Notes: generated by a model from the sequence alone, not told the origin. A DNA stretch of 64,000 nt from Sphingopyxis sp. MWB1 (GCF_000763945.1 NZ_JQFJ01000002.1:1426001-1490000), one strand, 5' to 3'; numbered from the stretch's first letter, positions 16,600-26,989 are shown. Numbers and translations are program-made.

Positions 16600-17036
16600 G
16601 CGCGCGCGCCCGCAGGATCAAGCGCGGCGAGCACGGCATCAAAAGGCAACAGAATCGCGCCATGGCGCGCGGGATAATCACGCGCAGGCGCAAGCAACGA
16701 AAAGTCGGGCCAGTCGGGTAGCTCCCCTTCGCCCGCCTCTTGGCCTGCGAACCAGCGCGCAATCTGGTCGCGCGCGGCGCGCAAATCCGCGACCGAACGG
16801 CCCGGCGCATGGCGTGCCATCAACGTCGCCGCCGCTTGCCCCAGCGCGCAAGCCTCGACATGCATGCCCACCGCCTCGACCCGGCCCGCCGTGTCGGTGT
16901 CGAGGTCGAGCAATATCCGGCTGCCACACAAGGGCGCGCGCAAGCTGGCATGGCGGCGCGCCTCGGGTCGCGGCAGATAGCGCGCGGTTTCAACCGCCAG
17001 CGCCAAAATGTCGCGATTATAAAGGGGGGCGCTCAT
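16596..17036 (-). CDS. IscU/NifU-like iron-sulfur scaffold family protein, atypical
   Basis: A 146-residue protein of the IscU/NifU N-terminal fold. It starts YNRDILALAVETARYLPRPE, has the first Cys in APLCGSRI and the second in EACALGQAAATLM, both in the expected places. The third position, normally Cys in a segment like R(I/V)xCxLLxW, reads ARHGAILLPFDAV here, so the third ligand Cys is absent. Classical scaffold activity is therefore doubtful. Starts and stops overlap with cvpA and the antiporter by 4 bases each. In alphaproteobacteria such genes are commonly labelled iron-sulfur cluster assembly scaffold protein. Confidence 0.78.
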   Translation of the reverse strand: MSAPLYNRDILALAVETARYLPRPEARRHASLRAPLCGSRILLDLDTDTAGRVEAVGMHVEACALGQAAATLMARHAPGRSVADLRAARDQIARWFAGQEAGEGELPDWPDFSLLAPARDYPARHGAILLPFDAVLAALDPAGARA

Positions 17037-17566
17037 TCCGCCTCTTCGGCCTCTGCCGCGCGCATCGCGTCGCGCCGTTCAGCAACCACCTTGCTCAGTG
17101 CCGCGCTCGCGGCGTTGAGCGCCGGATAGCTGCGGCTTTCGACCAGCCATTGCGGACGCTGCGACGCGCCATAACCCAGATCATAAAGCAGGGTGACGCC
17201 CATGAAAGCGACGGTTGCCACCAGCAACCCCTTCACCGCGCCAAAGCCCGCGCCCAGCCCCCGGTCAAAACCGCCGACAAAGGAGGCGCGGCTGCGCCGT
17301 CCCATCGCCCGCGCACCCCAGCGCACGAGCAGATAGGCGCCGCCGAACAACAGGACAAAAGCCAGAACGGCCCCGCCCCCTTCGGTTCCGACCCAGGGCG
17401 TCACCCAGTCGGTCACCACCGGGTGAAACAGGCGCACGGCGGCAATCGCCGCCACCCACGCCATCAGGCTGGCGACTTCCTGCACCAGCCCGCGCGAAAA
17501 GCCCAGAATCGCGCTGCCGCCGACAAGCGCCAACACGATGATATCAAGAGCGGTCAGACTTCCCAT
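17033..17566 (-). CDS. cvpA: CvpA family membrane protein
   Basis: A 177-residue inner membrane protein of the CvpA family. It has four hydrophobic helices, the first being LDIIVLALVGGSAILGFSRG followed by LVQEVASLMAWV, which is the family signature. Members are linked to colicin V production and envelope stress tolerance; biochemical role is unknown. The C-terminal about 40 residues are charged and Ala/Glu-rich. It lies 9 bases after radA and overlaps the scaffold-like gene. Confidence 0.9.
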   Translation of the reverse strand: MGSLTALDIIVLALVGGSAILGFSRGLVQEVASLMAWVAAIAAVRLFHPVVTDWVTPWVGTEGGGAVLAFVLLFGGAYLLVRWGARAMGRRSRASFVGGFDRGLGAGFGAVKGLLVATVAFMGVTLLYDLGYGASQRPQWLVESRSYPALNAASAALSKVVAERRDAMRAAEAEEAE

Positions 17567-17575
17567 AAAGCCGAG

Positions 17576-18937
17576 CTAATCGCGACCGAGCATCAGGTCA
17601 ACGAGTTCGCCGAGCCGGGCAAAGCCCGTGACTCCAATTCCCTTGACCGATTTCATTCCCTTCGGTCCCCATCCGGTTGAAAAACCAAGCTTTGCCGCCT
17701 CGCGCAGCCGCAGCGCATCATGCGCCACCGGGCGAACTTCGCCCGAAAGCGACAATTCGCCAAACACAATTGCATCCGATGGGACCGGCCGCTCGCTGAA
17801 TGCCGAAATCAGCGCCGCCGCCACCGCCAGATCGGCGGCGGGATCGGTCAGCCGATAGCCCCCCGCAATATTCAGATAGACTTCGGCGGCCCCCATTTGC
17901 AGCCCGCAGCGCGCCTCCAGCACTGCCAGCACCATCGCCAGTCGCCCGCTGTCCCAGCCGACGACGGCGCGACGCGGCGTCGCCCCGCTCGCCAGCCGCA
18001 CGGTCAGCGCCTGCACCTCGACCAGCACCGGGCGTGTGCCCTCCAGCGCAGGAAAGACGACCGACCCCGGTACGTCGCGGCTGCGGTCGGTCAGAAACAG
18101 GCTCGACGGATTGGACACTTCGCCCAGCCCATCCTCGGCCATGGCAAAGACGCCGATTTCGTCGGTGCCGCCAAAACGGTTCTTTACCGCGCGCAGAATG
18201 CGATATTGGTGGCTGCGCTCGCCCTCGAACGCCAGGACCGTATCGACCATATGTTCGAGCACGCGCGGCCCCGCGATCGTTCCGTCCTTGGTAACATGGC
18301 CGACGAGCACCAGCGCGGCATCGCTGTCCTTGGCATAACGGATCAGCTCCTGCGCGCTTGCGCGAACCTGGCTCACCGTGCCCGGCGCGCTGTCGATCAG
18401 GTCGCTGTGCATCGTCTGGATCGAATCGATCACGACGAAATCGGCGCCGCGCCCGTCGAGCGTCGCAAGGATATCCCGCACCGACGTCGCGCTCGCGAGC
18501 GCGACGGGCGAATCGCCCAGCCCCAAACGCTGCGCGCGCAGCCGCACCTGCGCCGCCGCCTCTTCGCCGCTGATATAGACGACCGACTTGCCGCTACGCG
18601 CGAGCCGCCCCGCCGCCTGCAACAGCAGCGTCGACTTTCCGATCCCTGGATCGCCGCCGATCAAGGTCGCCGATCCCGCAACGAAACCGCCGCCCAGCGC
18701 GCGGTCGAACTCGGCAATCCCGCACAGCATCCGGTCGGGCATGACGCTGTGTGCGTCCAGCGATTCCAGTGTGAGCGTGCGTCCGCCGCGCGACAGGTCG
18801 TGCTTCGCCGAAAAGGCGGTTTCGGCAGCCTCCTCGACGAGCGTGTTCCACTCGCCGCAATCGGCGCATTGCCCCTGCCAGCGATAGGTTGCAGACCCGC
18901 AATTCTGGCAAACATATTGGCGTTTAGCTTTGGCCAT
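17576..18937 (-). CDS. radA: DNA repair protein RadA
   Basis: A 453-residue RadA (Sms) branch-migration ATPase in recombinational repair. It has an N-terminal C4 zinc finger (CQNCG and CADCG, residues 10-30), Walker A GGDPGIGKST, the RadA-specific KNRFG motif, and a C-terminal Lon-protease-like domain with GGYRLTDPAADLAVAAALIS. MAKAKRQYVC at 18937 is the family start; the ATG 7 codons upstream is less likely. It heads the radA-cvpA-scaffold-kefB operon. Confidence 0.96.
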   Translation of the reverse strand: MAKAKRQYVCQNCGSATYRWQGQCADCGEWNTLVEEAAETAFSAKHDLSRGGRTLTLESLDAHSVMPDRMLCGIAEFDRALGGGFVAGSATLIGGDPGIGKSTLLLQAAGRLARSGKSVVYISGEEAAAQVRLRAQRLGLGDSPVALASATSVRDILATLDGRGADFVVIDSIQTMHSDLIDSAPGTVSQVRASAQELIRYAKDSDAALVLVGHVTKDGTIAGPRVLEHMVDTVLAFEGERSHQYRILRAVKNRFGGTDEIGVFAMAEDGLGEVSNPSSLFLTDRSRDVPGSVVFPALEGTRPVLVEVQALTVRLASGATPRRAVVGWDSGRLAMVLAVLEARCGLQMGAAEVYLNIAGGYRLTDPAADLAVAAALISAFSERPVPSDAIVFGELSLSGEVRPVAHDALRLREAAKLGFSTGWGPKGMKSVKGIGVTGFARLGELVDLMLGRD

Positions 18938-18999
18938 GGCTCCGCATAATCGGAACAAAGATGGAACGCCAGTCCTTTCGCCGCGTCCCTCCTTTCGCC

Positions 19000-19080
19000 C
19001 CCCCGGACTTGATCCGGGGGCCCATGCAGCGCCGCGGGCATGGATGCCGGATCAAGCCTGTCCTGAGCGCGTCGAAGGGT
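19000..19080. repeat. Composite intergenic repeats upstream of the aldolase gene
   Basis: CCCCGGACTTGATCCGGGG (19001-19019 region) is a palindromic unit seen again at 32819, 36455, 42925 and 42974. At 19056-19080 it is joined to a GCCTGTCCTGAGCG and GTCGAAGGG unit related to the one near 20819. It occupies the 242-base radA to aldolase gap. Confidence 0.8.
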
Positions 19081-19179
19081 CCGGCATGACGAAAGCGGGA
19101 GCGGATGGTTCATATTCCGCGCCCGTTGTTCTACGGCATCCTCAAGCCCGAATCACCTTCCCAAGGAAAGCCCCACGCC

Positions 19180-19830
19180 ATGAAATTCTTCGCCGACACC
19201 GCCGAAATCGACGCCATCCAGGAACTCGCCGCGACTGGCCTGCTCGACGGCGTGACCACAAACCCGTCGCTGATCGCGAAGTCTGGGCGCGATTTCAAGG
19301 AAGTGACCAAGGAAATCTGCGCCATCGTCGATGGTCCTGTGTCGGCCGAAGTCGTCGCGCTCGACCATGAAACGATGATGAAAGAGGCCGAAGTCCTCCG
19401 CAAGATCGCCGACAATGTCTGCATCAAGGTGCCGCTGACGATCGACGGGCTGAAGACCTGCAAGGCGCTGACCAGCGACGGCACGATGGTCAATGTCACC
19501 CTCTGCTTCTCGGCGAACCAGGCGTTGCTCGCGGCCAAGGCGGGCGCGACCTTCGTCTCGCCCTTCGTCGGCCGCCACGACGACAATGGCTTCGACGGCA
19601 TGCAGCTGATCGCCGACATCCGGCTGATCTACGACAATTATGATTTCGGGACCGAAATCCTGGTCGCCAGCGTCCGCCACGGCATCCATGTGCTCGAAGC
19701 GGCCAAGATCGGCGCCGACGTGATGACCGCGCCGCCCGCGGTGATCAAGGGACTGTTCAAGCATGTCCTGACCGAAAAGGGCATCGAGGGCTTCCTCGCC
19801 GACTGGGCGAAGACCGGCCAGTCGATCTGA
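19180..19830 (+). CDS. fsa: Fructose-6-phosphate aldolase / transaldolase-like protein
   Basis: A 216-residue small transaldolase-family protein (TalC/FSA type), cytoplasmic. The catalytic Schiff-base Lys83 is in NVCIKVPLT. Other signatures are [24 protein letters not shown] and [11 protein letters not shown]. Proteins of this size cleave fructose 6-phosphate or act as transaldolases, and sequence reading alone does not decide which. The ATG at 19180 has an AAGGAAAG ribosome site; the frame extends 25 codons upstream without support. A strong hairpin follows its stop. Confidence 0.93.
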   Translation: MKFFADTAEIDAIQELAATGLLDGVTTNPSLIAKSGRDFKEVTKEICAIVDGPVSAEVVALDHETMMKEAEVLRKIADNVCIKVPLTIDGLKTCKALTSDGTMVNVTLCFSANQALLAAKAGATFVSPFVGRHDDNGFDGMQLIADIRLIYDNYDFGTEILVASVRHGIHVLEAAKIGADVMTAPPAVIKGLFKHVLTEKGIEGFLADWAKTGQSI

Positions 19831-19842
19831 TTGAATAGCGTC

Positions 19843-19862
19843 GTCCCCGCGAAGGCGGGGAC
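19843..19862. terminator. Perfect hairpin after fsa (repeat-derived)
   Basis: GTCCCCGC-GAAG-GCGGGGAC is a perfect 8-bp stem with a 4-base loop, 12 bases after the aldolase stop. No T run follows, so it may act as a weak terminator or an mRNA 3' protector. The sequence also matches a common alphaproteobacterial intergenic repeat type. Confidence 0.5.
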
Positions 19863-19991
19863 AGCTGACAAACCTGGCGCTACGTCGATAGCGGCCTGGC
19901 CTTCGCTGGGGCGAAGACCTGTTCGGCAGCCTTTCCAGTTGACGTAAACGTCAACCACCCGCGATACTCGCCCGAAAGGGAGAGATTCGCG

Positions 19992-20786
19992 ATGACCGAT
20001 AGCACCATTCTCACCGAACGCCGCGGCCACATGTTGATCGTCACGATCAACCGGCCCGAGGCGCGCAACGCGGTCAACGCCGCGGTCCACATCGGCATCG
20101 GGACCGCGCTCGAAGAGGCCGAGGCTGACGCCGAAATCCGCGTGGTGGTCATCACCGGCGCCGGCGACAAGGCCTTTTGCGCAGGCGCCGATCTGGTCGC
20201 GCTGTCGCGGGGCGAAAGCCTCTATCCCGACGATCCCGCACAGCAGGCGTGGGGCTTCGCCGGCATGGTCGCGCATCCGATCTCGAAGCCGATCATCGCG
20301 GCGGTCAACGGCTTCGCCTTTGGCGGCGGGTGCGAGATTGCGCTGATGAGCGACATTATCGTGGCCGCCGACCATGCCCAGTTCGGCCTGCCCGAGGTGA
20401 AGGTCGGGCTGTTCGCCGCGGCGGGCGGCGCCTTTCGCCCCGTCCAGCAACTGCCTCGCAAAATCGCGATGGAACATATGTTCACCGGCGATCCGATCAG
20501 CGCCGAGCGCGCCGCGCACTATGGTCTCGTCAACCATGTCGTCCCGCTCGCCGACCTGATGCCAACCGCGCTCGCGCTTGCGGAAAAGATCGCCGCCAAC
20601 GCGCCCTTGTCGGTGCAGGTGACCAAGCGCGTCGCGCTCGGCATCCAGCACGGCCATACCGCCGCCGATGCCCCCCGGTGGGAGCATAATGCCATCGAAC
20701 GCAGCGCGCTGATGCAGAGCGAAGACGCCCGCGAAGGCCCGCGCGCCTTTGCCGAAAAGCGCAAACCCGAATGGAAAGCGCGCTGA
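19992..20786 (+). CDS. Enoyl-CoA hydratase/isomerase (crotonase) family protein
   Basis: A 264-residue crotonase. Oxyanion-hole segments are AFCAGADLVAL and NGFAFGGGCEIAL, and the catalytic Glu is likely the one in FGLPEVKVGLF. It probably hydrates or isomerises enoyl-CoA esters in fatty acid breakdown. AGGGAGAG precedes the ATG. It is followed after a repeat-filled gap by a thiolase-superfamily gene on the same strand, and farther on by acyl-CoA related genes, so a lipid or short-chain acid catabolic role fits. The exact substrate is unknown. Confidence 0.9.
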   Translation: MTDSTILTERRGHMLIVTINRPEARNAVNAAVHIGIGTALEEAEADAEIRVVVITGAGDKAFCAGADLVALSRGESLYPDDPAQQAWGFAGMVAHPISKPIIAAVNGFAFGGGCEIALMSDIIVAADHAQFGLPEVKVGLFAAAGGAFRPVQQLPRKIAMEHMFTGDPISAERAAHYGLVNHVVPLADLMPTALALAEKIAANAPLSVQVTKRVALGIQHGHTAADAPRWEHNAIERSALMQSEDAREGPRAFAEKRKPEWKAR

Positions 20787-20818
20787 TTCAATGACGGTTG
20801 ATACCAATTCCGTTCGCC

Positions 20819-20937
20819 TTGAGCCCTTCGACTGCCCTGCGGGCGCTCAGGATAAACTTCCGGCGAATGCCGGAAGTCGAGATGCCCCTCGACTTGGCGC
20901 TTGCTCTCGGCGTGTCTCGACTTCACTCGACACGAAC
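20819..20937. repeat. Composite intergenic repeats before the thiolase gene
   Basis: A CCTTCGACTGCCCTGCGGGC hairpin unit with GCTCAGGAT (20824-20852), a CTTCCGGCGAATGCCGGAAG palindrome (20859-20878), and an inverted copy of the GTGTCGAG repeat (20912-20937). These fill the 162-base gap between the crotonase and thiolase genes. The thiolase gene starts 12 bases later. Confidence 0.8.
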
Positions 20938-20948
20938 GGAGACATCGG

Positions 20949-22445
20949 ATGACCGACCCCGAACGCATTCCCGTGATCATCGGCGTCGGGCAGGTCAATG
21001 ATCGCCCCGACGATCCCGACCTTGGCCTCGATTCGCTCGGCTTGATGATCGCCGCGCTGAATGTGGCCGCCGAAGACGCAGGCGTTCCGCTCGCCGAGAT
21101 CGACAGCCTCGCCATCGTCGATCAGATCAGCTTTCGCCAGCTGGGCAAGCTGTGCGAGCCGCTCGCCGCGGCGATTGGCGCGTCACCCGCCATCAATTAC
21201 CAATCCGCCGCCCCGCACGGCGACACGCCGGTCCGCCTGCTCAACGAAGCCGCGAACCGCATCGGCGCGGGCGAGATCAAACTCGCGGCCATTGTCGGCG
21301 GCGAAGCGCTGCGCACCGCCGCGGGCCGCGCCGCCAAGGCCGCGAGCGGCGAGGACAAAAGCTATAACGCCATCCGCAAGGCGGCGACACGGCGCGAGCC
21401 CGACTATGCACAGGCGTATGGGCTGGCCGCTCCGGTCGATGTCTATCCCCTCTACGAAAATGCGACACGCGCCGCCTGGGGGCAAAGCCTGTCCGAGGCG
21501 CAGGAAGAAAGCGCCGCCATCTGGTCGCGCTTCTCCGAGGTCGCCGCCGCGAATGACGGCGCGTGGATCAGAAAGGCCGCCACCCCCGCCGACATGCTGC
21601 GCATCGACGAACGCAATCGCCCCATCGCCTTCCCCTATTCGAAGCTGATGGTCGCAAATTCCTCGGTCAATCAGGGCGCTGCCTTTCTGGTCGCCAGCCT
21701 CGCCGAAGCACGCCGCCGCGGGATTGCCGAGGACCGGCTGGTCCATATCGGCATGGGCGCGGCGGCCAAGGAACCACCCTCCATCCTCGCGCGCGACCGC
21801 TATGATCATAGCGTCAGCATGGAGGTCTCGATCACCCGTACGCTCGCGCTCAATGGCATGACGGCGGCGGATTTCGACCATGTCGAACTTTATAGCTGTT
21901 TTCCCTGCGTCCCCAAAATGGCGCGGCGCATTCTTGGCTGGCCGGCGGGCCGCCCCGCCAGCGTCTTTGGCGGCCTCACCTTCGGCGGCGGCCCCATCGC
22001 CAATTATATGAGCCATGCCATCGTCTCGATGGTCGAGCGGCTTCGCATCGAAGGCCGCTATGGCTTCCTCTTCGCCAATGGCGGCTTTGCCACCGACAAT
22101 CATTGCATCGTCCTAGGGCGCGAACCCATATCGGCGGCCAGCTTTCCGCAGGATTTCGACTATCAGGCCGAAGCCGAAGAAAAGCGCGGTCCGGTCCCCG
22201 CGCTGGCCGAGGATTATAGCGGCCCCGCGACCATCGAAAGCTACACCATCTTTTACGCCCGCGACGGCAGCCCGCGCGCGGGGGTAGTGGTCGCGCGCAC
22301 GCCCGAAGGAGCGCGCACATTGGCGCATGTCGATGTGGCAGATGCGGCCATGCTGGCGTTTCTGACCGACGGTAAGATCGAACCCGTCGGCACCAGCGGA
22401 CGGGTCGTGACGCTGGATACAGGGTATGGCTGGCGCTCCGCCTAA
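20949..22445 (+). CDS. Thiolase-superfamily acetyl-CoA acetyltransferase-like protein
   Basis: A 498-residue protein of the thiolase superfamily, of the longer type with an extra C-terminal domain (about 410-498, with ESYTIFYARDGSPRAGVVVA). Visible features are VIIGVGQVNDRP at the N-terminus, VGGEALRTAA, a central PYSKLMVANSSVNQGAAFLV, and DFDHVELYSCFPCVPKMA, the position of condensing-enzyme residues. It may catalyse acyl-CoA thiolysis or condensation in lipid metabolism, but substrate is unknown. The ATG at 20949 is closest to the conserved N-terminus. Companion to the upstream crotonase. Confidence 0.85.
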   Translation: MTDPERIPVIIGVGQVNDRPDDPDLGLDSLGLMIAALNVAAEDAGVPLAEIDSLAIVDQISFRQLGKLCEPLAAAIGASPAINYQSAAPHGDTPVRLLNEAANRIGAGEIKLAAIVGGEALRTAAGRAAKAASGEDKSYNAIRKAATRREPDYAQAYGLAAPVDVYPLYENATRAAWGQSLSEAQEESAAIWSRFSEVAAANDGAWIRKAATPADMLRIDERNRPIAFPYSKLMVANSSVNQGAAFLVASLAEARRRGIAEDRLVHIGMGAAAKEPPSILARDRYDHSVSMEVSITRTLALNGMTAADFDHVELYSCFPCVPKMARRILGWPAGRPASVFGGLTFGGGPIANYMSHAIVSMVERLRIEGRYGFLFANGGFATDNHCIVLGREPISAASFPQDFDYQAEAEEKRGPVPALAEDYSGPATIESYTIFYARDGSPRAGVVVARTPEGARTLAHVDVADAAMLAFLTDGKIEPVGTSGRVVTLDTGYGWRSA

Positions 22446-22453
22446 CCCACAGC

Positions 22454-22598
22454 GTCATTGCGAGCGAAGCGAAGAATTTCCAGCAATCAACAGCGCGTAA
22501 GGCCGAGAAGGGAAGATTGCCACGTCGCCTCCGGCTCCTAAATGACAACAAAGAAGAGCCCCTTCCCCGTTCGTGTCGAGCGAAGTCGAGACACCCAT
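22454..22598. repeat. Two intergenic repeat types after the thiolase gene
   Basis: GTCATTGCGAGCGAAGCGAA starts at 22454 with a trailing CAGCAATC, a widespread interspersed element type also present at 32720. GTTCGTGTCGAGCGAAGTCG at 22569-22598 is the best-preserved copy of the GTGTCGAG repeat. The 200-base gap separates the convergent thiolase and aldehyde dehydrogenase genes and holds no gene. Confidence 0.85.
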
Positions 22599-22645
22599 AG
22601 CCATGGCGCGTCCTATCAAGGAGCATCTCGAACCTTGGGGAAGCC

Positions 22646-24148
22646 CTAAATCTCGAACGACACCCCCTGCGCCAGCGGCAGCGCATCCGAATAATTCACC
22701 GTGTTTGTCGCGCGCCGCATATATTGGCGCCACGCATCGGAGCCGCTTTCGCGCCCGCCGCCGGTTTCCTTTTCGCCGCCAAAGGCGCCGCCGATCTCGG
22801 CGCCACTGGTACCCAGATTGACATTGGCGATCCCGCAATCGGACCCGCCCGCCGCCAGAAAGCGTTCGGCCTCGCGCATATCGGTGGTGAAAATGGCGGA
22901 GGACAGCCCCGCCCCCACCGCATTATGCGCCGCAATCGCTTCATCCAACGCCTCATAGCGCATGACATAGAGGATCGGCGCGAACGTCTCCTCCAGCACC
23001 GGACCTGTCTGCTTGGACATTTCGACCAGCGCGGGGCGGACATAATAGGCATCGCCCGTCCCCACCCGTTCGCCGCCATGGACGCGGCCACCCGCCGCGC
23101 GCGCCGCCGCCAGCGCCGCCTGCATCGCGTCAAAGGCCGCGCGGTCGATCAGCGGCCCGACCAGCACATCGCCCTCCAGCGGATTGCCCACCGCCACGCT
23201 GGCATAGGCGCTTTTGAGCCGGGCGACGAAATCATCATAGATGCTGTCATGGACGAACAGGCGCCGCGTCGTCGTGCAGCGCTGCCCCGCCGTCCCCATC
23301 GCACCAAAAGCGACACCGCGCAGCGCGAGATCAAGGTCAGCTGAAGGCGCGACAATCGCACCATTATTGCCGCCCAGTTCCAAAATCGCGCGCGCAAACC
23401 GCGCCGCCAGCCGGGGCGCCACCGCGCGGCCCATGCGTGTCGATCCGGTCGCCGACACCAGCGCAACACGGCGATCATCGACCAGCGCCTCGCCAAGCTC
23501 CGCCCCGCCGATCAGGCATTGCGCCAGCCCCTCGGGCGCTTCGCCGAAACGCGCGGCCGCCCGGTCAAAGATCGCCTGGGTCGCCAGCGCGGTCAGCGGC
23601 GTCTTTTCCGACGGTTTCCACACCACGCTATTCCCGCACACCAGCGCCAGCGCGGCATTCCACGCCCAAACGGCGACCGGAAAGTTGAACGCCGAAATTA
23701 CCCCGACGACGCCCAGCGGATGCCATTGCTCCATCATCCGGTGCCCCGGTCTTTCGGTGGCGATGGTCAACCCGTAAAGCTGGCGCGACAGGCCGACGGC
23801 AAAGTCGCAAATGTCGATCATTTCCTGCACTTCGCCCGCGCCCTCGGACGGGATCTTGCCTGCCTCGATGGTGACCAGTTCGGCAAGGTCCGCCTTGGCC
23901 GCGCGCAATTCCTCGCCGAACAGGCGGACAAGCTCGCCCCGGCGCGGCGCGGGGACGTCGCGCCATGCGCGAAAAGCGGCCGCGCTGCGGCCAATCGCAG
24001 CCTCCATCGCCGCCGTATCGGCCAGCAGCACCGCCCCCAGCGCTTCCCCGGTCAGCGGTGTGCGCACCGGCAGCGCTCCGCCCTGCCATGCCCCGCGCGC
24101 CACGCCCAGCCGATCGAGCAGCTCCCCGGTCCTCGCCGTCATCGCCAT
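22646..24148 (-). CDS. ALDH7-type aldehyde dehydrogenase (aminoadipate semialdehyde / piperideine-6-carboxylate)
   Basis: A 500-residue NAD(P)-dependent aldehyde dehydrogenase. The catalytic Cys is in [13 protein letters not shown], the catalytic Glu in [13 protein letters not shown], and the C-terminus has [20 protein letters not shown], which is characteristic of the ALDH7/AmaB group. That group oxidises alpha-aminoadipic semialdehyde in lysine breakdown. The ATG at 24148 is preferred over a GTG at 24172 because AAAGGA lies at a usable distance. It is divergent from acetyl-CoA synthetase across about 105 bases. Confidence 0.88.
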   Translation of the reverse strand: MAMTARTGELLDRLGVARGAWQGGALPVRTPLTGEALGAVLLADTAAMEAAIGRSAAAFRAWRDVPAPRRGELVRLFGEELRAAKADLAELVTIEAGKIPSEGAGEVQEMIDICDFAVGLSRQLYGLTIATERPGHRMMEQWHPLGVVGVISAFNFPVAVWAWNAALALVCGNSVVWKPSEKTPLTALATQAIFDRAAARFGEAPEGLAQCLIGGAELGEALVDDRRVALVSATGSTRMGRAVAPRLAARFARAILELGGNNGAIVAPSADLDLALRGVAFGAMGTAGQRCTTTRRLFVHDSIYDDFVARLKSAYASVAVGNPLEGDVLVGPLIDRAAFDAMQAALAAARAAGGRVHGGERVGTGDAYYVRPALVEMSKQTGPVLEETFAPILYVMRYEALDEAIAAHNAVGAGLSSAIFTTDMREAERFLAAGGSDCGIANVNLGTSGAEIGGAFGGEKETGGGRESGSDAWRQYMRRATNTVNYSDALPLAQGVSFEI

Positions 24149-24253
24149 TTTGCCCGTTCCTTTCGTATTCACATGGCCCCGCCCTTGAAAACTGCGGCCT
24201 GCCGGTTATCGCAAGGACAGAATAAAGCAATCGAAAGCGGGAGACTCCTCACC

Positions 24254-26218
24254 ATGTCCGACCTTCCCCCCTCTGAACCGCTGGTTCCCGTCCCTGCCGA
24301 CGCCGCGGCGCGCACGCATTGCAGCGCCGCCGATTATGATCGCCTCTATGCCGAAAGCATCGACGATCCCGACGGCTTCTGGACCAAACAGGCCGAACGC
24401 GTCGAATGGGTGAAGGCCCCCACCAAAATCGCCGGCTGGTCCTTTGATCCGGTCGAGATCAAATGGTTCGAGGATGGCGTCCTCAACCTCTGCCACAATG
24501 CCGTCGACCGCCATGTCGCCGCGGGCCATGGCGAACAGACCGCGATCATCTTCGAACCCGATGCGCCCGATGGCGAAACGCGCCATATCAGCTATGCCGC
24601 GCTCCTCGCCGATGTCATCCGCATGGCGAATACGCTGAAGAAAATGGGCGTCAAAAAGGGCGACCGCGTCACCATCTATATGCCGATGATCCCCGAAGGC
24701 GCGGTGGCGATGCTCGCCTGCGCGCGGATCGGCGCGATCCACAGCGTCATTTTCGGCGGCTTCTCGCCCGACGCCATCGCCGGACGGATCGAGGATTGCG
24801 CGAGCGACTGGGTGATCTGCGCCGACGAAGGGCTGCGCGGCGGCAAGACCATCCCCCTGAAGGCCAATGTCGACAAGGCGCTGGAAAAGGTCGCGGTCAA
24901 GGCGGTGCTCGTCATCGCCCACACCGGCGGCGATATCGTGATGAAGGAAGGGCGCGACCATTGGTATGATGCGCTTTCCGCCGATGTCGGGGGCGAATGC
25001 CCGTGCGAACCCATGAACGCCGAAGACCCGCTCTTCATCCTTTACACCTCGGGATCGACGGGAAAACCCAAGGGCGTGCTCCACACGGTCGGCGGCTATT
25101 CGGTCTGGACCGCGGCCACCTTCCATTATGGTTTCGACTATCGGGCGGGCGAGATTTTCTGGTGCAGCGCCGATATCGGCTGGGTCACCGGGCACAGCTA
25201 TGTCGTCTATGGCCCGCTGCAAAATGGCGCGACGAGCCTGATGTTCGAAGGCGTGCCCAACTATCCCGATCATGACCGTTTCTGGCAGATCGTCGACAAG
25301 CATCGCGTCAACATCCTCTACACCGCCCCCACCGCCATCCGCGCGCTGATGCGCGAGGGCGATGATTATGTCACGCGGCACAATCTCAGCTCGCTCCGCC
25401 TGCTCGGCAGCGTCGGCGAGCCGATCAATCCGGAGGCGTGGCGCTGGTATCACGACGTCGTCGGCCAGGGGCGCGTCCCCGTCATCGACACCTGGTGGCA
25501 GACCGAAACCGGCGGGATCATGATCACCACCCTGCCCGGCGCCCATGCGATGCAGCCGGGCAGCGCGGGCCGACCCTTCTTCGGCATCCGGCCCCAGCTT
25601 GTCGACGCCGATGGCGGCGTGCTTGCCGATGAACAGACGGGCGGCGCAGCCGAAGGCAATTTGTGCATCACGCACAGCTGGCCGGGACAGATGCGCACCG
25701 TCTACGGCGACCATGACCGGTTCGTGCAAACCTATTTTTCAACCTATAAGGGCAAATATTTCACCGGCGACGGCTGCCGCCGCGATGAGGACGGCTATTG
25801 GCGGATCACGGGCCGCGTCGATGATGTCATCAACGTATCGGGCCACCGCATGGGCACTGCCGAGGTCGAAAGCGCGCTCGTCCTGCATGACAAGGTGGCC
25901 GAGGCTGCCGTGGTCGGCTTTCCGCACGATATCAAGGGACAGGGCATTTACGCCTATGTCACGCTCAACGCCGGGGTCGAGCCCAGCGAGGAATTGCTCA
26001 CCGAATTGAAGCAACAGGTGCGCCGCGAAATCGGCCCCATCGCGACCCCCGATCATATCCACTTCACCCCCGCGCTTCCCAAGACGCGTTCGGGCAAGAT
26101 CATGCGCCGCATCCTGCGCAAGATCGCCGAAAATGACTTCGGTTCGCTGGGCGACACGTCAACGCTTGCCGACCCCAGCCTCGTCGACGGCCTGATCGAA
26201 GGGCGAATGAAGCGCTAG
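24254..26218 (+). CDS. acsA: Acetyl-CoA synthetase
   Basis: A 654-residue AMP-forming acetyl-CoA ligase: acetate, ATP and CoA to acetyl-CoA. Core motif [15 protein letters not shown], the acetate pocket region [28 protein letters not shown], and the C-terminal [16 protein letters not shown] with the catalytic Lys that is reversibly acetylated in this family. Length is standard. The frame extends upstream as antisense of the dehydrogenase gene, but [14 protein letters not shown] is the plausible start. Confidence 0.97.
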   Translation: MSDLPPSEPLVPVPADAAARTHCSAADYDRLYAESIDDPDGFWTKQAERVEWVKAPTKIAGWSFDPVEIKWFEDGVLNLCHNAVDRHVAAGHGEQTAIIFEPDAPDGETRHISYAALLADVIRMANTLKKMGVKKGDRVTIYMPMIPEGAVAMLACARIGAIHSVIFGGFSPDAIAGRIEDCASDWVICADEGLRGGKTIPLKANVDKALEKVAVKAVLVIAHTGGDIVMKEGRDHWYDALSADVGGECPCEPMNAEDPLFILYTSGSTGKPKGVLHTVGGYSVWTAATFHYGFDYRAGEIFWCSADIGWVTGHSYVVYGPLQNGATSLMFEGVPNYPDHDRFWQIVDKHRVNILYTAPTAIRALMREGDDYVTRHNLSSLRLLGSVGEPINPEAWRWYHDVVGQGRVPVIDTWWQTETGGIMITTLPGAHAMQPGSAGRPFFGIRPQLVDADGGVLADEQTGGAAEGNLCITHSWPGQMRTVYGDHDRFVQTYFSTYKGKYFTGDGCRRDEDGYWRITGRVDDVINVSGHRMGTAEVESALVLHDKVAEAAVVGFPHDIKGQGIYAYVTLNAGVEPSEELLTELKQQVRREIGPIATPDHIHFTPALPKTRSGKIMRRILRKIAENDFGSLGDTSTLADPSLVDGLIEGRMKR

Positions 26219-26276
26219 ATTGGCGTGAACGAGTCGGCGCGGGCACTATGCCCTGTGCCGGCCCGATGCCATCGGC

Positions 26277-26816
26277 TTATTGCCGTTCATCGATCTCCGC
26301 ATGGATCTTCGCCATCGTCCGAGCGGTATGCATCGCTTCCTGCCGCATTTCGTCCAAATTCTGCACCGCGATTGCAATCTCTTGCTGCTGCGCTTTCGAT
26401 CGGTCGAAGGGCCGCCCCTCCAGTGTAGCGTGAATATGTTCCTCGAACATCGGGACCCGCAGGGCGTCCTGGGTCCGGCTAATCGCTGAGGGATTATCGG
26501 GATCGCTGCCGCAGTCGGCCATGACCCGGCTTTCGTTGAGCGCAATGGCGGTCACGAGAGCCTTGCATTCCAACACCGGGGAGGCGCTGGAATATTGCAT
26601 TCTCAATGTAACCCCCTCGGGTGACCGGCCTGCACTCCATATTCGGATTTGGTCATTGCCGTCGCCGCGCGGCAGAATCGTCTCTGCCAACTCCAGTGCG
26701 GTTTCGACTTGATCTTTGGAAGCTGAAATCATCGCAGGATCATGATTCATTATTGTGTGGCCGACATATCCCCCGACCCCAAATGTTCCTGCTATGAATA
26801 AAAGTTTAGCGCTCAT
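26277..26816 (-). CDS. Hypothetical protein with N-terminal membrane anchor or signal
   Basis: A 179-residue protein I do not recognise. A weakly hydrophobic N-terminus (MSAKLLFIAGTFGVGGYVGH) could be an uncleaved anchor. The middle contains two Cys (LECKALV, ADCGSD) that could pair, and the C-terminal third is a long charged helix with Gln/Glu/Lys repeats. The second ATG (26816) is preferred over the one at 26825 because the GGGGAGG site directly abuts the first. It stands alone between the convergent acsA gene and secA. Confidence 0.65.
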   Translation of the reverse strand: MSAKLLFIAGTFGVGGYVGHTIMNHDPAMISASKDQVETALELAETILPRGDGNDQIRIWSAGRSPEGVTLRMQYSSASPVLECKALVTAIALNESRVMADCGSDPDNPSAISRTQDALRVPMFEEHIHATLEGRPFDRSKAQQQEIAIAVQNLDEMRQEAMHTARTMAKIHAEIDERQ

Positions 26817-26989
26817 GTCCCGCATCCTCCCCCCTAGGCGGGGAACCTAGGCGCGAAGTCTGTATCAAGACTGGCTAAATAAGCGATAAAGTGAGAGCAG
26901 AATTTTGCACAGCGCGCCAGGGCATCGCTGCCTGCAATATCATGTTTCTTCTACGCTACATGATGGCGGTTCGCCGCACATCTGGCCGC

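Noticed and set aside
18963..18987. GGAAC-N16-CGTC as an EcfG promoter upstream of the aldolase gene
   Set aside because: The -10 has one change, and it lies about 190 bases before the gene start with repeats between; too weak to call.
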